Below, in pieces: positions 8,488 through 16,895 of a DNA stretch of 47,082 nucleotides (positions are counted from its first letter, which is position 1; the number at the start of each line of letters is the position of its first letter). Position numbers and translations under genes: made by a program. Location: contig CAKVCP010000004.1 in assembly GCA_934725735.1 (NCBI GenBank), positions 1 to 47,082 on the forward strand, in the 5' to 3' direction. The notes below the pieces were generated by a model. That model did not search any database. It saw nothing but the letters and a program-made list of their open reading frames with translations, and had not been told where the DNA came from. Origin of the DNA: an uncultured Thermoguttaceae bacterium (GTDB lineage Bacteria; Planctomycetota; Planctomycetia; Pirellulales; Thermoguttaceae).

Positions 8488-9510
8488 ATGCGAAGTCTTA
8501 CGCGGTTATGGATTGGTCTTTGCGCGGTCGCCGCAGTTCTTACGGCTTTTTCGAACGACGCGTCGCGCGCGCAGGAAAAGAGCGCCGACGAACTGGTCGC
8601 GCTTCTCAAGAGCAAACTTATGACGGAGCGCGACGTCGACGCCGCTCCGCGCTTCAACGTGATAACCTGCGATCAGTCGGGGCCGCGTCTTACGATCTAC
8701 AAAGGGGGCGCGGACTGGAACGACCCCGATTCCGTCGTGTGGAATTGGGAACCCTCCGACTCTCTCCCTGCGGCGGAAGCGAAACGCTTCTCCGCGATCG
8801 ACGAATGTAAACCGGCGTTGAACGACTCCGCCGTCTTGACGAACGCTTCCGCGGGGGCGGTCGCCTTGATCCGATTGAGCGATAAGAAAGTCCTGTTTTA
8901 CGGTTTCGCGGGAGGAAATACTCATTCTGTCGCGCTTTTGCCGGATGGGAACGTCGTTTCCGCGTCGAGTACGGGCCGATTTCTTGCGCTTTTTGCGACG
9001 CCGGAGGGGGAACGAGAAGCGGACGCGGAAGCGACGCCGATTTATAAGACTTTTGAACTCGACCAGGCGCACGGAGTGGTTTGGGACGCGAAAAGAAAGA
9101 CCCTTTGGGCGTTAGGTTACGGAGCGCTTGTCGGTTACGAGTACGTCGGGACGAAGAGCGAGCCGGATCTGCGCGAAATATTTCGTTTACCGCTGGAAGG
9201 AAAGTATCGGTCGGGGCACGATCTGTATCCCGCGTCCGGTTACGACGCGCTCGTGACGACGGACGGGACTGGGATCAACGTATTCGATCCGGAGAAAAGG
9301 ACGCTTACGCGCGTTGCGGATTATCGAAATATCAAGAGCGTCTCCGTTTCCCCCGACGGAGAAACCCTTGTGTTGCAGCCTACGGAAGAATGGTGGTCGG
9401 AAAGCGTGTTATACGGAGACTCGTCGGAACGCGCGGCGGGAACGAAGAACGGCGCGCGCTTTTATAAGGCGCGTTGGTTCGTTCCCAACCGCTTTAGCGA
9501 ACCGGAATGA
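8488..9510 (+). CDS. Secreted beta-propeller-like protein (DUF6528-like)
   Basis: A 340-residue exported protein with a signal peptide ending near SRAQ. The body begins with NVITCDQSGPRLTIY and continues with repeated Trp- and Gly-rich blades (VVWNWEP, GGNTHSVALLPDGNVVSASS, GHDLYPASGYDALVTTDG, KSVSVSPDGETL). This resembles the DUF6528 family of uncharacterised periplasmic propellers (recognised by pattern, not by search). TAGGAGGT precedes ATG 8488. It has its own promoter and converges on the long gene at 9518, with 7 bp between the stop codons. No catalytic residues can be named. Confidence 0.75.
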   Translation: MRSLTRLWIGLCAVAAVLTAFSNDASRAQEKSADELVALLKSKLMTERDVDAAPRFNVITCDQSGPRLTIYKGGADWNDPDSVVWNWEPSDSLPAAEAKRFSAIDECKPALNDSAVLTNASAGAVALIRLSDKKVLFYGFAGGNTHSVALLPDGNVVSASSTGRFLALFATPEGEREADAEATPIYKTFELDQAHGVVWDAKRKTLWALGYGALVGYEYVGTKSEPDLREIFRLPLEGKYRSGHDLYPASGYDALVTTDGTGINVFDPEKRTLTRVADYRNIKSVSVSPDGETLVLQPTEEWWSESVLYGDSSERAAGTKNGARFYKARWFVPNRFSEPE

Positions 9511-9517
9511 TCCTCGG

Positions 9518-11731
9518 TCACTTCCTTGAAGAGGGAGTGGGAGGCAAGGCGTATTCGTAACCCGATTGCGCCGCGTTTGAGACGTAATAGGGCGTCGTCG
9601 ACGTGTCGCCGGGGTACGGCGATACGAGCGGATTGTAAGACGACTGGGGATTCGTTCCCGTCGTCGTGGGCGCGCTCTGCGGGGCTCCTTCCGGCTGCGA
9701 GGAATACCGGTTGTTAATCGGGGACGAACCGGGAGAGGAGGCGTTGGGATACTCCGTGTTGTTGAAGATCGCGGCGCCTGATCGCGCGCTGGAGTCGTAG
9801 AGTTCCGCGTCGCGGGGCATATACAAGCTCTGGTCGGGGGCGGTCGAACCGTTTTGAGGGTCGACGCGAGTCCACCCCATCGCGGCCATGTTGGCTTCGT
9901 TGAAGTTTAGCGCTTCCTGCATCTCGGGAGGAGGCGTCGTCGTGATATTGCCGTTCGCGTCTTGGTAGAACATGCGTCCTTCCATCAACTCGGGCTGTTT
10001 TTCGAACATGTCCATCTCGCGCTCGCGATTATACCGAGCGCGCTCTTCGTAGGCGCGACGTTCTTGCGCGATTCGAGCGGCTTCGCGCTGATACGCGCTG
10101 GGGCGATGTTCCGCCGGTCGGACGGAGGAAGTGTTGTAGCCGCGAGAAGGGGGCGTGAAGATCGAACGTTTCGCCGTCGTCGGTTCCGGCCGCGTTTGCG
10201 CGGACTGGAAGAGGACGGAGAACCCTTGCGTGAAGAGCGGGTTGAGTTGGAATTCGTTCGGATTCGTCGGCGCGGGGATATACGGTCTGGGCGCGGGGGG
10301 GGCGGCGCGTTCGACGTTCGAGACGAGGCGCACGTCGCTTTTGGAGTCGCGTAGATCGCTCGCGGGGTCGAGCGCGGCGGCGCCCTTCTTCGCGGTCGAG
10401 CTTTCGTCCGCTTCCTTGTTATCGGCTTCGTCGAGAGATTCCGAGGTTTCCGACGCCGTATGACGGATGAGCTGAGCGGAATCTTGATCGGTCTTGTCTT
10501 TTGAATCTTTCGAATCGTCCTCCTCGGGCTCGGTAAAGGGCGCGGGGGTCTTGACGGGGCCGAGAGCGGAACGAACCGCCTTGTTGTTGACGTCCATCGG
10601 TGAAGTCGTGACGTCGCGCCAGACGTTCCCCTCCGAGTCGCGCGCGACGGTGCGAACGTAGAAGGGCTTCATTTCTTCAGGCGTCGCCGTCCATGAATAT
10701 CCGTTTTCTTCGACGTTTAGGTCTTCCGCGACGATCGTCCACGGGCCGTTTTCGGAGGGGCCGCGTTCAACGCTTAACGATTTGATCGAGCGTCGGTCGG
10801 CGGGGTTGAGCTCCTCGGGAGTGAACCATCGAACGGTCGCCATGAGCGCGCCGGACGCTTTGCCGACGCCGAAGGAGAGGTTTTTGAGTTTTCCAGGCCA
10901 CGCGGTCGATTCGGCGGCGGGCTGAGCGTCCGGCGTCGCGGGGGGCGTCGGCGCTTCTTCTTCGCCTTCAAAAGACGCGTTGTTGATGAGGAGCGGCTCG
11001 GAGTCGTCTAAGGAGAGGGGAGGAGGCGCTTGGAGATCGTCGAGTTCGGAGAGCTCCTCGGGCTCCTCCAAGGGGGCGTCGACGCTTCGGGGCGTCGAGA
11101 CGGGGGTAAACGCGGCGTCGAGAGACGCTTCGTCGGAATCGTCGGCGAGCGCGAAGTTCTCTTCTTGTCCCCCGATTCCTTGCGCGAAAGTCATCGCGCG
11201 CGTCGAGCTGAAGGAGCGCTTCCCCGACTTGAAAGTCGTCATGAGCGCAAACCAGTATTCCCCCGGATCGGGCGCTTCAAAAAGGAACTGCCTGCGCGTG
11301 TCGCGGGTTGTGACGACGGCGTAGGGATACCATGTCGCGCCTTTGTCGTACGAGCTAAGGAGCGTGATCGATTCCATTCCGTTAGGATCGGAACCTTGAG
11401 GAAAGACGAAAGGAAAGACGAACTGCGCGTCCTTTACCGGCGAGGGCTTACCCGAGGGCGCGGGAAGCTGAAGGGGAGTCCCAGCGTTGGGTGCGAAAGC
11501 GCCCGTGACGGAAACTTTATTTGAAGACGCGGAAAAACTTGCGTTCGAATTGTTGCCAGCGCCTTTGTCGTTATTTATAATAGACTGTGCGAGAAGCGCG
11601 TTTGGACGCAGGTCTTGCGACGCAACGCCAACCGCGCCTAAAAGCGCTAGACCAAGCATTGCGGAACGCGTAAGCTGAACTGCCCCTTTTTGAGGAGCGT
11701 TTTGACGACGCGACGAACGAATTTTCATCAT
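9518..11731 (-). CDS. Large secreted planctomycete protein, function unknown
   Basis: About 737 residues from ATG 11731, chosen for a GGGAGGCG site upstream; the frame opens at 11812. A basic N-terminus and a hydrophobic stretch (AMLGLALLGAVGVASQ) form a signal or anchor. Residues about 90-190 make a beta-sandwich-like domain ending in PDPGEYWFALMTTF. An acidic Ser/Pro/Ala linker follows, then a fibronectin-type-III-like domain (VRWFTPEELNPADRRS to PFYVRTVARDSEGN). The last 250 residues are low complexity: Arg/Glu-rich around REAARIAQERRAYEERARYNRE, then Asn/Ser/Pro/Tyr-rich. No known enzyme family is recognised. A plausible role is an envelope scaffold or adhesin (inference). It stands alone on its strand. 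Confidence 0.72.
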   Translation of the reverse strand: MMKIRSSRRQNAPQKGAVQLTRSAMLGLALLGAVGVASQDLRPNALLAQSIINNDKGAGNNSNASFSASSNKVSVTGAFAPNAGTPLQLPAPSGKPSPVKDAQFVFPFVFPQGSDPNGMESITLLSSYDKGATWYPYAVVTTRDTRRQFLFEAPDPGEYWFALMTTFKSGKRSFSSTRAMTFAQGIGGQEENFALADDSDEASLDAAFTPVSTPRSVDAPLEEPEELSELDDLQAPPPLSLDDSEPLLINNASFEGEEEAPTPPATPDAQPAAESTAWPGKLKNLSFGVGKASGALMATVRWFTPEELNPADRRSIKSLSVERGPSENGPWTIVAEDLNVEENGYSWTATPEEMKPFYVRTVARDSEGNVWRDVTTSPMDVNNKAVRSALGPVKTPAPFTEPEEDDSKDSKDKTDQDSAQLIRHTASETSESLDEADNKEADESSTAKKGAAALDPASDLRDSKSDVRLVSNVERAAPPAPRPYIPAPTNPNEFQLNPLFTQGFSVLFQSAQTRPEPTTAKRSIFTPPSRGYNTSSVRPAEHRPSAYQREAARIAQERRAYEERARYNREREMDMFEKQPELMEGRMFYQDANGNITTTPPPEMQEALNFNEANMAAMGWTRVDPQNGSTAPDQSLYMPRDAELYDSSARSGAAIFNNTEYPNASSPGSSPINNRYSSQPEGAPQSAPTTTGTNPQSSYNPLVSPYPGDTSTTPYYVSNAAQSGYEYALPPTPSSRK

Positions 11732-11964
11732 AGAACGACGCCTCCCGGCGAATAATAAAGGTGACTTTTCGGCCAGACGCATCTCGCGCGGCCTTATCGC
11801 CTGAATCGGCAAGAGACGAAAGGAATATGATAATATTTCAATGAATTACTCTTGCGTAAAATAGGAAAAATAGATAAGGTTGATTTAGTGGAGGCGTTTT
11901 TAGTTACGATTGTTGGAAGCGTTTTGTGGTTCTTTTCCTTGGGGAAAGGATCGGGTGGTGAGTT

Positions 11965-12276
11965 ATGAATCGTCTTCCGGGCTTGATACTTTGTTTTACA
12001 GGACTTGCGATTTTTGGCGCCGTCGCTTGGTATATCCTTGGGAAGATTCGACACGGGGGTAAAACCGAAGCGTCGATCACGGCGAACGAGCAATTGTCCC
12101 TTTTCGGGAGCATGTACGAGCAAGGGGAGTTGACGAAAGAAGAGTATCGCGCGATCAAATCGGCGTTGGCGGAAACGATTTCGCTGGAGGCGGAGCGACT
12201 TAGCGCGGCGAAAGACGACGAGACGGCGTCGCGCGCGGCGAAGTTAGAGGAGCTTTTGAACGGGCGTTCGAGATAG
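11965..12276 (+). CDS. Small membrane protein with SHOCT-like C-terminus
   Basis: A 103-residue protein with one N-terminal membrane helix (LILCFTGLAIFGAVAWYILG) followed by a cytoplasmic helix pair. The segment FGSMYEQGELTKEEYRAIKSAL has the SHOCT layout (short helix, Gly, then an EEY/F helix), a small oligomerisation module often at protein C-termini. GGTGGTGA precedes ATG 11965. The function is unknown. It diverges from the large secreted gene at 9518 and no operon partner is visible. Confidence 0.65.
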   Translation: MNRLPGLILCFTGLAIFGAVAWYILGKIRHGGKTEASITANEQLSLFGSMYEQGELTKEEYRAIKSALAETISLEAERLSAAKDDETASRAAKLEELLNGRSR

Positions 12277-12690
12277 TCCTTTACGGAATGTCGACGGTAG
12301 ATTGGAGAAAATAGGCGGGTCTTTTGTTTTTTGAAGAACATGTCTTTAAAAACGAAAGAAACAACCGCGGTTATTTTTTTGTAGAAAACGTTTGAGACGG
12401 TCGATTTCCAGAAAACGCGTCTGAAGGCGAGCGTTTTGACGCCGCGTCGCACGCGTCGCGCGAGAGGGTTCGCGCCGAGTTAAGAATGAGAATCGACGGA
12501 AAAAGTGAAAGACGACGTTTTTTCGCTTTTGCGCAACGATTTCGCGAAAAGAGCGTATAGTTCATAGAACGCGTTTTTTCTCATTTGTCGGCGCCGCGCA
12601 TGGAAGCGGAACGCTTAATGACTCGCGCGTTATAGGGATTCTTAGAGACGTTCGTTTTCGTGTTAAACGACGCGTCTTACGGAGGCTTCA
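12277..12690 (+). other. Intergenic region upstream of clpX
   Basis: A 414-bp gap with no convincing gene. It holds AT-rich stretches, a perfect AACCGCGGTT palindrome followed by T7 (around 12365-12380), and an AACGCGTT palindrome followed by a T-run near 12570; either could end transcription. TATAGT near 12555 is a possible -10 element for clpX but has no well-spaced -35. GGAGG lies 5 nt before the clpX start. Confidence 0.4.
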
Positions 12691-14052
12691 ATGATCGACG
12701 AACACGACGAAATAACTAGCGACGCCGCGACTTCAGAGAATGTCGAGACGAACGACCAGCACGAAAAGGACGCTTCTAAGAAGAACGCCCGTTGTTCTTT
12801 CTGTAGGAAGAGCTACCGCGAGGTAGGCCCCCTTGTCGAAGGCCCTAACGACGTCTTTATTTGCGAAGATTGCGTCGACCTCTGTTCGAAGATGTTAGGT
12901 CAAGAACGTCGACGACGAATCGGCAAAGGGAGCGCTTTTGCCAAAACGCCCACTCCGCGCGAGTTGTTGGAGAAACTGAACGACTACGTCGTCGGTCAGG
13001 ACTACGCGAAGAAAACCCTTGCCGTCGCCGTACACAACCATTATAAACGAATCGGTTCTCTTACCGATATCGACGACGTCGAGTTGGGGAAGTCGAACGT
13101 CCTTCTGCTGGGCCCCACGGGAAGCGGAAAGACGCTCTTGGCGCAGACCCTTGCGAAAACGCTCGACGTGCCTTTCGCAATTGGGGACGCGACGACGCTC
13201 ACCGAAGCGGGTTACGTCGGCGAAGACGTCGAGAACTTGATTTTGAAGTTGCTCCGCGCCGCAGATTTTGACGTCGAATTGGCTCAGCGTGGAATCATCT
13301 ATATCGACGAGATCGACAAGATCGGCAAGACGAGTCAAAACGTCTCGATCACGCGCGACGTTTCCGGCGAAGGGGTGCAGCAGGCGCTCCTGAAGATGCT
13401 CGAAGGAACGGTCGCCAACGTTCCGCCGCAAGGGGGACGCAAACACCCGGAACAGCAGTACATTCAGGTCGACACGTCCCATATTCTCTTCATCTGCGGC
13501 GGAGCTTTTGACGGGCTGGAAAAGATCATCGAGAATCGCCTTGGAAAGAGGCGGATCGGATTTGGTTCTTCGGAGACGGAGGCCGCCGGCGACGCGAGCT
13601 TTAGCGGCGTCGCCGGGCGTTTCGACGCGATGGAACGCGAGTCGATCCTCGAGAAGACGACGTCGGAAGACCTCTATGAATTCGGACTGATTCCGGAACT
13701 TGTCGGAAGACTTCCGGTCGTGGCGTCTCTTGCGCCCCTTGGCGTCGACGCGCTGTGCAAAGTTCTTCGCGAACCGAAAAATTCCCTCGTCAAACAGTAT
13801 CAAAAGCTCTTTGCGATGGAGAACGCGACCCTCGAATTTTCCGACGAAGCGCTGCGCGTTATCGCGGAGACGGCGTTAAAGCGTCGCACCGGCGCCAGAG
13901 GTCTGCGCTCCATTATCGAAGAATTGATGCTCGAACCGATGTTCTCGCTCCCGGACGTGGGTTGCGGGGCGCATTATTACATAACGAAGGAGATGGCGGA
14001 GGGTAAGGTTCCTGTGAAGCCGACGGTCAGAGAACGTCTGAAATCGGCGTGA
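12691..14052 (+). CDS. clpX: ATP-dependent Clp protease ATP-binding subunit ClpX
   Basis: A 453-residue AAA+ unfoldase that delivers substrates to ClpP. The N-terminal zinc-binding domain has CSFC (Cys35, Cys38) and CEDC (Cys58, Cys61). Then come Walker A GPTGSGKT (141-148), the GYVGEDVE pore loop, Walker B IIYIDEIDK, the RKHPEQQYIQVDT segment, and an arginine-rich sensor region ending TGARGLRSIIEELML. The first 30 residues are acidic and longer than in enteric ClpX. GGAGGCTTCA precedes ATG 12691. No clpP or tig is adjacent, unlike many bacteria. A hairpin 60-90 bp after the stop may be its terminator. Confidence 0.97.
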   Translation: MIDEHDEITSDAATSENVETNDQHEKDASKKNARCSFCRKSYREVGPLVEGPNDVFICEDCVDLCSKMLGQERRRRIGKGSAFAKTPTPRELLEKLNDYVVGQDYAKKTLAVAVHNHYKRIGSLTDIDDVELGKSNVLLLGPTGSGKTLLAQTLAKTLDVPFAIGDATTLTEAGYVGEDVENLILKLLRAADFDVELAQRGIIYIDEIDKIGKTSQNVSITRDVSGEGVQQALLKMLEGTVANVPPQGGRKHPEQQYIQVDTSHILFICGGAFDGLEKIIENRLGKRRIGFGSSETEAAGDASFSGVAGRFDAMERESILEKTTSEDLYEFGLIPELVGRLPVVASLAPLGVDALCKVLREPKNSLVKQYQKLFAMENATLEFSDEALRVIAETALKRRTGARGLRSIIEELMLEPMFSLPDVGCGAHYYITKEMAEGKVPVKPTVRERLKSA

Positions 14053-14063
14053 CGGCGTCTCTC

Positions 14064-14091
14064 TTGAAATCGAATAGAATTTTGCTACAAT
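14064..14091 (+). promoter_or_regulatory. Promoter-like site upstream of the RpiB-like gene
   Basis: TTGAAA (14064-14069), a 16-bp spacer, TACAAT (14086-14091). It lies upstream, not downstream, of the hairpin at 14114-14140, so transcripts from it would meet that hairpin within about 20 nt. Confidence 0.6.
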
Positions 14092-14113
14092 GAAATTAGT
14101 AGCATGAAATAGT

Positions 14114-14140
14114 GAGCGCGTCGGAAGGCGCGCTCTTTTT
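14114..14140 (+). terminator. Intrinsic terminator or leader attenuator before rpiB-like gene
   Basis: GAGCGCG (14114-14120) pairs with CGCGCTC (14129-14135), followed by TTTTT. It can be the clpX terminator, or an attenuator in the leader made from the promoter at 14064-14091. Confidence 0.7.
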
Positions 14141-14182
14141 AAACAGGTTATTTTGCCAGCAGAGCGCTCAAGGAGTGTTGCC

Positions 14183-14644
14183 ATGAAAATTGTATTCGCC
14201 GCCGATCCTTTCGCGATTGGTCTTCGTAACGCGATTGTTGAACATTTGGAAAAAGCGGGCCACGAGGTGATCGACTACGGCGCGTCTGAAGGTAATACCG
14301 ACATTCAGTATTACGAGAGCTGCGTGAAGGCGTGCGAGGCGTTGCAGAGAGGCGAAGGCGAACGCGGAATCCTTCTTTGCGGCACGGGAATGGGAATGAA
14401 CGTGATCGCGAACCGTTTCCAGGGAATTCGCGCGTCTGTCGTGGAATCCGTCTTTGCGGCGCGTATGTGCCGCGCGATCAACGACGCCAACGTTCTCTGT
14501 CTTGGCGCGATGATCTGGGGCGACTGGATGGCGTGCGAGGCGGTCGACGTCTTCCTCTCCACGAAGCTTGGCGACGGCTTGGAAAACCTCAAGGAATTCC
14601 TTGAACAGGCCGCGAAAAAGGTCGAAGCGATCGAAGGCAACTGA
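14183..14644 (+). CDS. RpiB/LacA/LacB-family sugar-phosphate isomerase paralog
   Basis: 153 residues, the usual length for ribose-5-phosphate isomerase B and the LacAB subunits. It keeps the anion-hole loop with the catalytic-type cysteine (LLCGTGMGM) and the NDANVLCLGAMIWG segment. The N-terminal SDHAG motif of true RpiB is replaced by AADPFAIG, removing the usual catalytic-site histidine region. It is therefore probably an isomerase for another sugar phosphate, or a diverged paralog; the canonical copy is at 20609-21181. The frame opens at 14153, but ATG 14183 has CAAGGAG at the right distance. A strong terminator follows. Confidence 0.8.
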   Translation: MKIVFAADPFAIGLRNAIVEHLEKAGHEVIDYGASEGNTDIQYYESCVKACEALQRGEGERGILLCGTGMGMNVIANRFQGIRASVVESVFAARMCRAINDANVLCLGAMIWGDWMACEAVDVFLSTKLGDGLENLKEFLEQAAKKVEAIEGN

Positions 14645-14667
14645 GATAGAGCTCTGAAAATCAAGTG

Positions 14668-14705
14668 AAAAGCGCGTTTGACGTCGAGTTAAACGCGCTT
14701 TTTTC
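14668..14705 (+). terminator. Rho-independent terminator after the RpiB-like gene
   Basis: AAAGCGCGTTT (14669-14679) and AAACGCGCTTT (14691-14701) form a perfect 11-bp stem with an 11-nt loop, then more T residues. Confidence 0.88.
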
Positions 14706-14958
14706 TTTCTAAGAATCGCTACTGTGGCCTGCGTTTTCAGTAACTGTGAGACCCCAGAAAAACAGGGACGAATCCTTCTTTTTCCCTTAAAAAAGGTTTA
14801 AGACGTGCGAGGATTTTCTCGATATAAGAGAAGTACGGAAGTCTGGCGCTATCGCTAGACGGACTGAGCGCGAGGCATGGCCGACGGCGGAGCGTCGACG
14901 CTTTTGCGCTCCCGACGCGTTGTAGCGCGTCGTGTCAAGGATGAAAACGAGGCCGTCA

Positions 14959-15489
14959 ATGTTTGGAAGGAACTCCTTTTATGCGATTGGCATTATCGCG
15001 ATCCTCTTTCTAGGGGGGGTGTCCCTATGGCAGGATCGCGAGCAGCCCGAGAAGTCGTTGCATGCGAATGTCACGACGAACGTCGAGGAATCGAACGAAC
15101 GCGTCGATTTCCTCTTCGATTACGACGAGGCTCTGGCGAGGGCGCGCCGTGAAAACAAGCCGATTATGGTCTTTTTCATGGCGGATAATTGTCGTTATAG
15201 TCGTCAGATGCTTGCGCATGCCTTCGTCGATCCCGACGTGGAACGTTTTTCAAAATCGTTCGTCTGTTTGGAGGTCGACGTCAACGAGCCGTCGAACGAT
15301 CGAATTTGCGACGCGTTCGGCGTCGTGGCAACCCCTACCGTTCAATTTGTGACTTCTTACGGCGTTCCGTTGCAACGCGTGACGAAGTTGCAAAGCGGTT
15401 CCGATCTTCTTGGACAGATGCAAATCGCTCTGACCTCTATCGCATGGCGAACCGCTCAAGAACCCGACGAGGGTACGATCCTTAGATAA
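14959..15489 (+). CDS. Membrane-anchored thioredoxin-fold protein lacking CxxC
   Basis: About 176 residues. An N-terminal membrane helix (AIGIIAILFLGGVSLW) is followed by a thioredoxin-like domain with KPIMVFFMADNCRYSRQM, FVCLEVDVNEPSN and the cis-proline segment GVVATPTVQFV. The redox motif reads CRYS rather than CxxC, so the second cysteine is a serine. It is therefore unlikely to be a normal disulfide reductase and may act as an isomerase-like or binding thioredoxin, as in the thioredoxin_7/DUF255 group. The frame opens at GTG 14932; ATG 14959 was chosen because ACGAGG sits 6 nt upstream. The gene is free-standing with a terminator behind it. A hairpin (14841-14860, GTCTGGCG/CGCTAGAC) lies in the upstream region. 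Confidence 0.72.
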   Translation: MFGRNSFYAIGIIAILFLGGVSLWQDREQPEKSLHANVTTNVEESNERVDFLFDYDEALARARRENKPIMVFFMADNCRYSRQMLAHAFVDPDVERFSKSFVCLEVDVNEPSNDRICDAFGVVATPTVQFVTSYGVPLQRVTKLQSGSDLLGQMQIALTSIAWRTAQEPDEGTILR

Positions 15490-15562
15490 CGACTTCTGGA
15501 AAAGAGAAAAGCGCGGATTAACCGCGCCGTTCGTAAGATAGTAATTTTGTAATTTCCTGGAG

Positions 15563-15595
15563 CAGGCATGATTTCGATCATGCCTGTTTCGCTTT
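15563..15595 (+). terminator. Terminator after the thioredoxin-fold gene
   Basis: CAGGCATGA (15563-15571) and TCATGCCTG (15578-15586) form a perfect 9-bp stem around TTTCGA, followed by TTTCGCTTTT. The stop codon of the minus-strand ORF at 15578 lies in the right arm. Confidence 0.75.
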
Positions 15596-15787
15596 TAGCC
15601 GTTCGTCTGCGGGAACGTCGCCCACGAAGTCGTATTCGAGAAACGCCCGGCGCATGCGCTTGCCGCCGATTTCCATGGGGAAACTGGCTATTACGACCAT
15701 AGGAAATACGAATAGCAAGCAAATCAAGAGGGAACCTCCCGCGCAATAATTGGTTGGGTAGCTTCCCAAACCCTTCAACTGTTTCAA
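15578..15787 (-). CDS. Possible small membrane protein, or remnant of one
   Basis: From TTG 15787 this gives 69 residues with one clear membrane helix (LLICLLFVFPMVVIASF) and a charged tail (GKRMRRAFLEYDFVGDVPADERLKAKQ). The frame stays open upstream to about 15850 and reads protein-like (SYHDFYEGSGVGAHPIS), then meets a TAA directly after an ATG at 15856. No ribosome site fits the TTG. Either translation starts at a rare codon, or the second codon of an ATG-initiated gene has become a stop. No family is recognised. Confidence 0.35.
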   Translation of the reverse strand: MKQLKGLGSYPTNYCAGGSLLICLLFVFPMVVIASFPMEIGGKRMRRAFLEYDFVGDVPADERLKAKQA

Positions 15788-15820
15788 AGAAATTGGGTGT
15801 GCGCCGACGCCCGATCCCTC

Positions 15821-15854
15821 GTAAAAGTCGTGGTAGGACGCTCGCGACTTTTAC
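15821..15854. repeat. 10-bp inverted repeat
   Basis: GTAAAAGTCG (15821-15830) and CGACTTTTAC (15845-15854) are perfect inverted copies separated by 14 bp. A T-rich tract follows on the plus strand. It overlaps the upstream extension of the small membrane ORF and may be a terminator, or a structure hiding that ORF's start. Confidence 0.5.
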
Positions 15855-15924
15855 ATTTTTCTTGCTTCTTTGATATTAACAGTACCTTAGAATTCAGAGG
15901 CGGGCTAATATAAGCGCTAGTTTT

Positions 15925-16224
15925 TTACCCAAGAACTTTTTTGCAATATTCTATTTCTTCGGGGGAGAACAGAGATTGATATTCAGGTTTGCAAACGGAT
16001 TCTTCCATTGTTAAATCTAATCTTCCACAAAGGTACAGCGTGGTAAAACCGTCTGACGTCTTTCCAGTTTGAAGAGCGTCCGCGATTAGCTTCTTGGCCG
16101 TTTCAACGCCGCCATACTGGGCTAACATCTGGATAAAACGCGTAGGATTGTACCTGCACTCTTTTTTTGCACGACGCATCTTGTCTCTGATTTCTTCCTC
16201 AAATCGATTTGCCAGTGGATCCAT
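15925..16224 (-). CDS. Small conserved bacterial protein, function unknown
   Basis: 99 residues from ATG 16224. The pattern FEEEIRDKMRRAKKECRYNPTRF, then IQMLAQYGGVETAKKLI, DGFTTLYLCGRLDLTMEESV and FSPEEIEYCKKVL is a widespread small helical domain that I recognise from stand-alone hypothetical proteins and from C-terminal parts of nuclease-like proteins; its role is not known to me. The frame is open to 16452, but the upstream part is Arg/Lys-rich and does not look coding. No good ribosome site supports 16224, so the start is uncertain (ATG 16383 is an alternative). Base composition is more AT-rich than its neighbours, which fits transfer. Confidence 0.65.
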   Translation of the reverse strand: MDPLANRFEEEIRDKMRRAKKECRYNPTRFIQMLAQYGGVETAKKLIADALQTGKTSDGFTTLYLCGRLDLTMEESVCKPEYQSLFSPEEIEYCKKVLG

Positions 16225-16459
16225 AGGTCTGTATAAAAGTTGAATGTCGACTGTTTTGTTTAATTCTGATCCGCAGTTGCCGATTTCGTCGTTTTCCCGA
16301 ATTACAATCTTACCGGCGCGCGCGAAACCGCGCTTTCTTTGTTTCTTGCGTATTCTCGCAACGCGAGGAACGCCGCGAATCATCGAAGATTCTTCTCGCG
16401 GGGCTTTTCGAAATCTCCCTCGCGACGCCTTCTCGCAACCTGCGAGCGTCAAACGCCGT

Positions 16460-16876
16460 TTATTTCTCGACGACGGCGAAAGAAACGTCGCCGAATCCCG
16501 TTTGGGCGCATAGGACGAGGATCGGCTCGATCGTTCCGTAAGGGACGTCCTTGTTCGCGCGAATCCGTACCGACGCGTCGCGCGTCGCGCGCGCCTTTTC
16601 GCGTTCCAAACGATCGCGTAATTCGCTCAACGTCACCCGACGTGTTCCGTAGTAGATCTCGTCCGCCGACGCGACGTTCAGGATGATTTTGTTCTTGTCG
16701 TTCTCCTCGATCGTTTCTCCCGACTTTTCTTGCGGAAGATTGAGTTCCATCGCCACTTCGTTTTGGATCATTCGACTGGACATGACGAAGAAGACGATCA
16801 GCAGGAAAGTGACGTCGATGAGAGGCGTGATGTTGAAACTCAAACCTCTCTTTTTCGGCTTAACGCGCAGGCGCAT
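16460..16876 (-). CDS. ExbD/TolR-family biopolymer transport protein
   Basis: 138 residues with a basic cytoplasmic start, the membrane helix FNITPLIDVTFLLIVFFVMSS carrying the essential aspartate, then a periplasmic alpha/beta domain ending in FGDVSFAVVEK. Such proteins pair with an ExbB/TolQ proton channel to energise outer-membrane uptake or cell-envelope tasks. No exbB is present nearby. AGGAA precedes the ATG. It starts 19 bp after tgt ends and is probably transcribed with it. Confidence 0.92.
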   Translation of the reverse strand: MRLRVKPKKRGLSFNITPLIDVTFLLIVFFVMSSRMIQNEVAMELNLPQEKSGETIEENDKNKIILNVASADEIYYGTRRVTLSELRDRLEREKARATRDASVRIRANKDVPYGTIEPILVLCAQTGFGDVSFAVVEK

Positions 16877-16895
16877 CGTCGAGAGTTCCTATGAG

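Noticed and set aside
9517..9541. Hairpin between the convergent genes at 9510 and 9518
   Set aside because: CACTTCCT/AGGGAGTG pairs with a wobble but has no T-run on either strand and overlaps coding sequence; too weak to call as a terminator.
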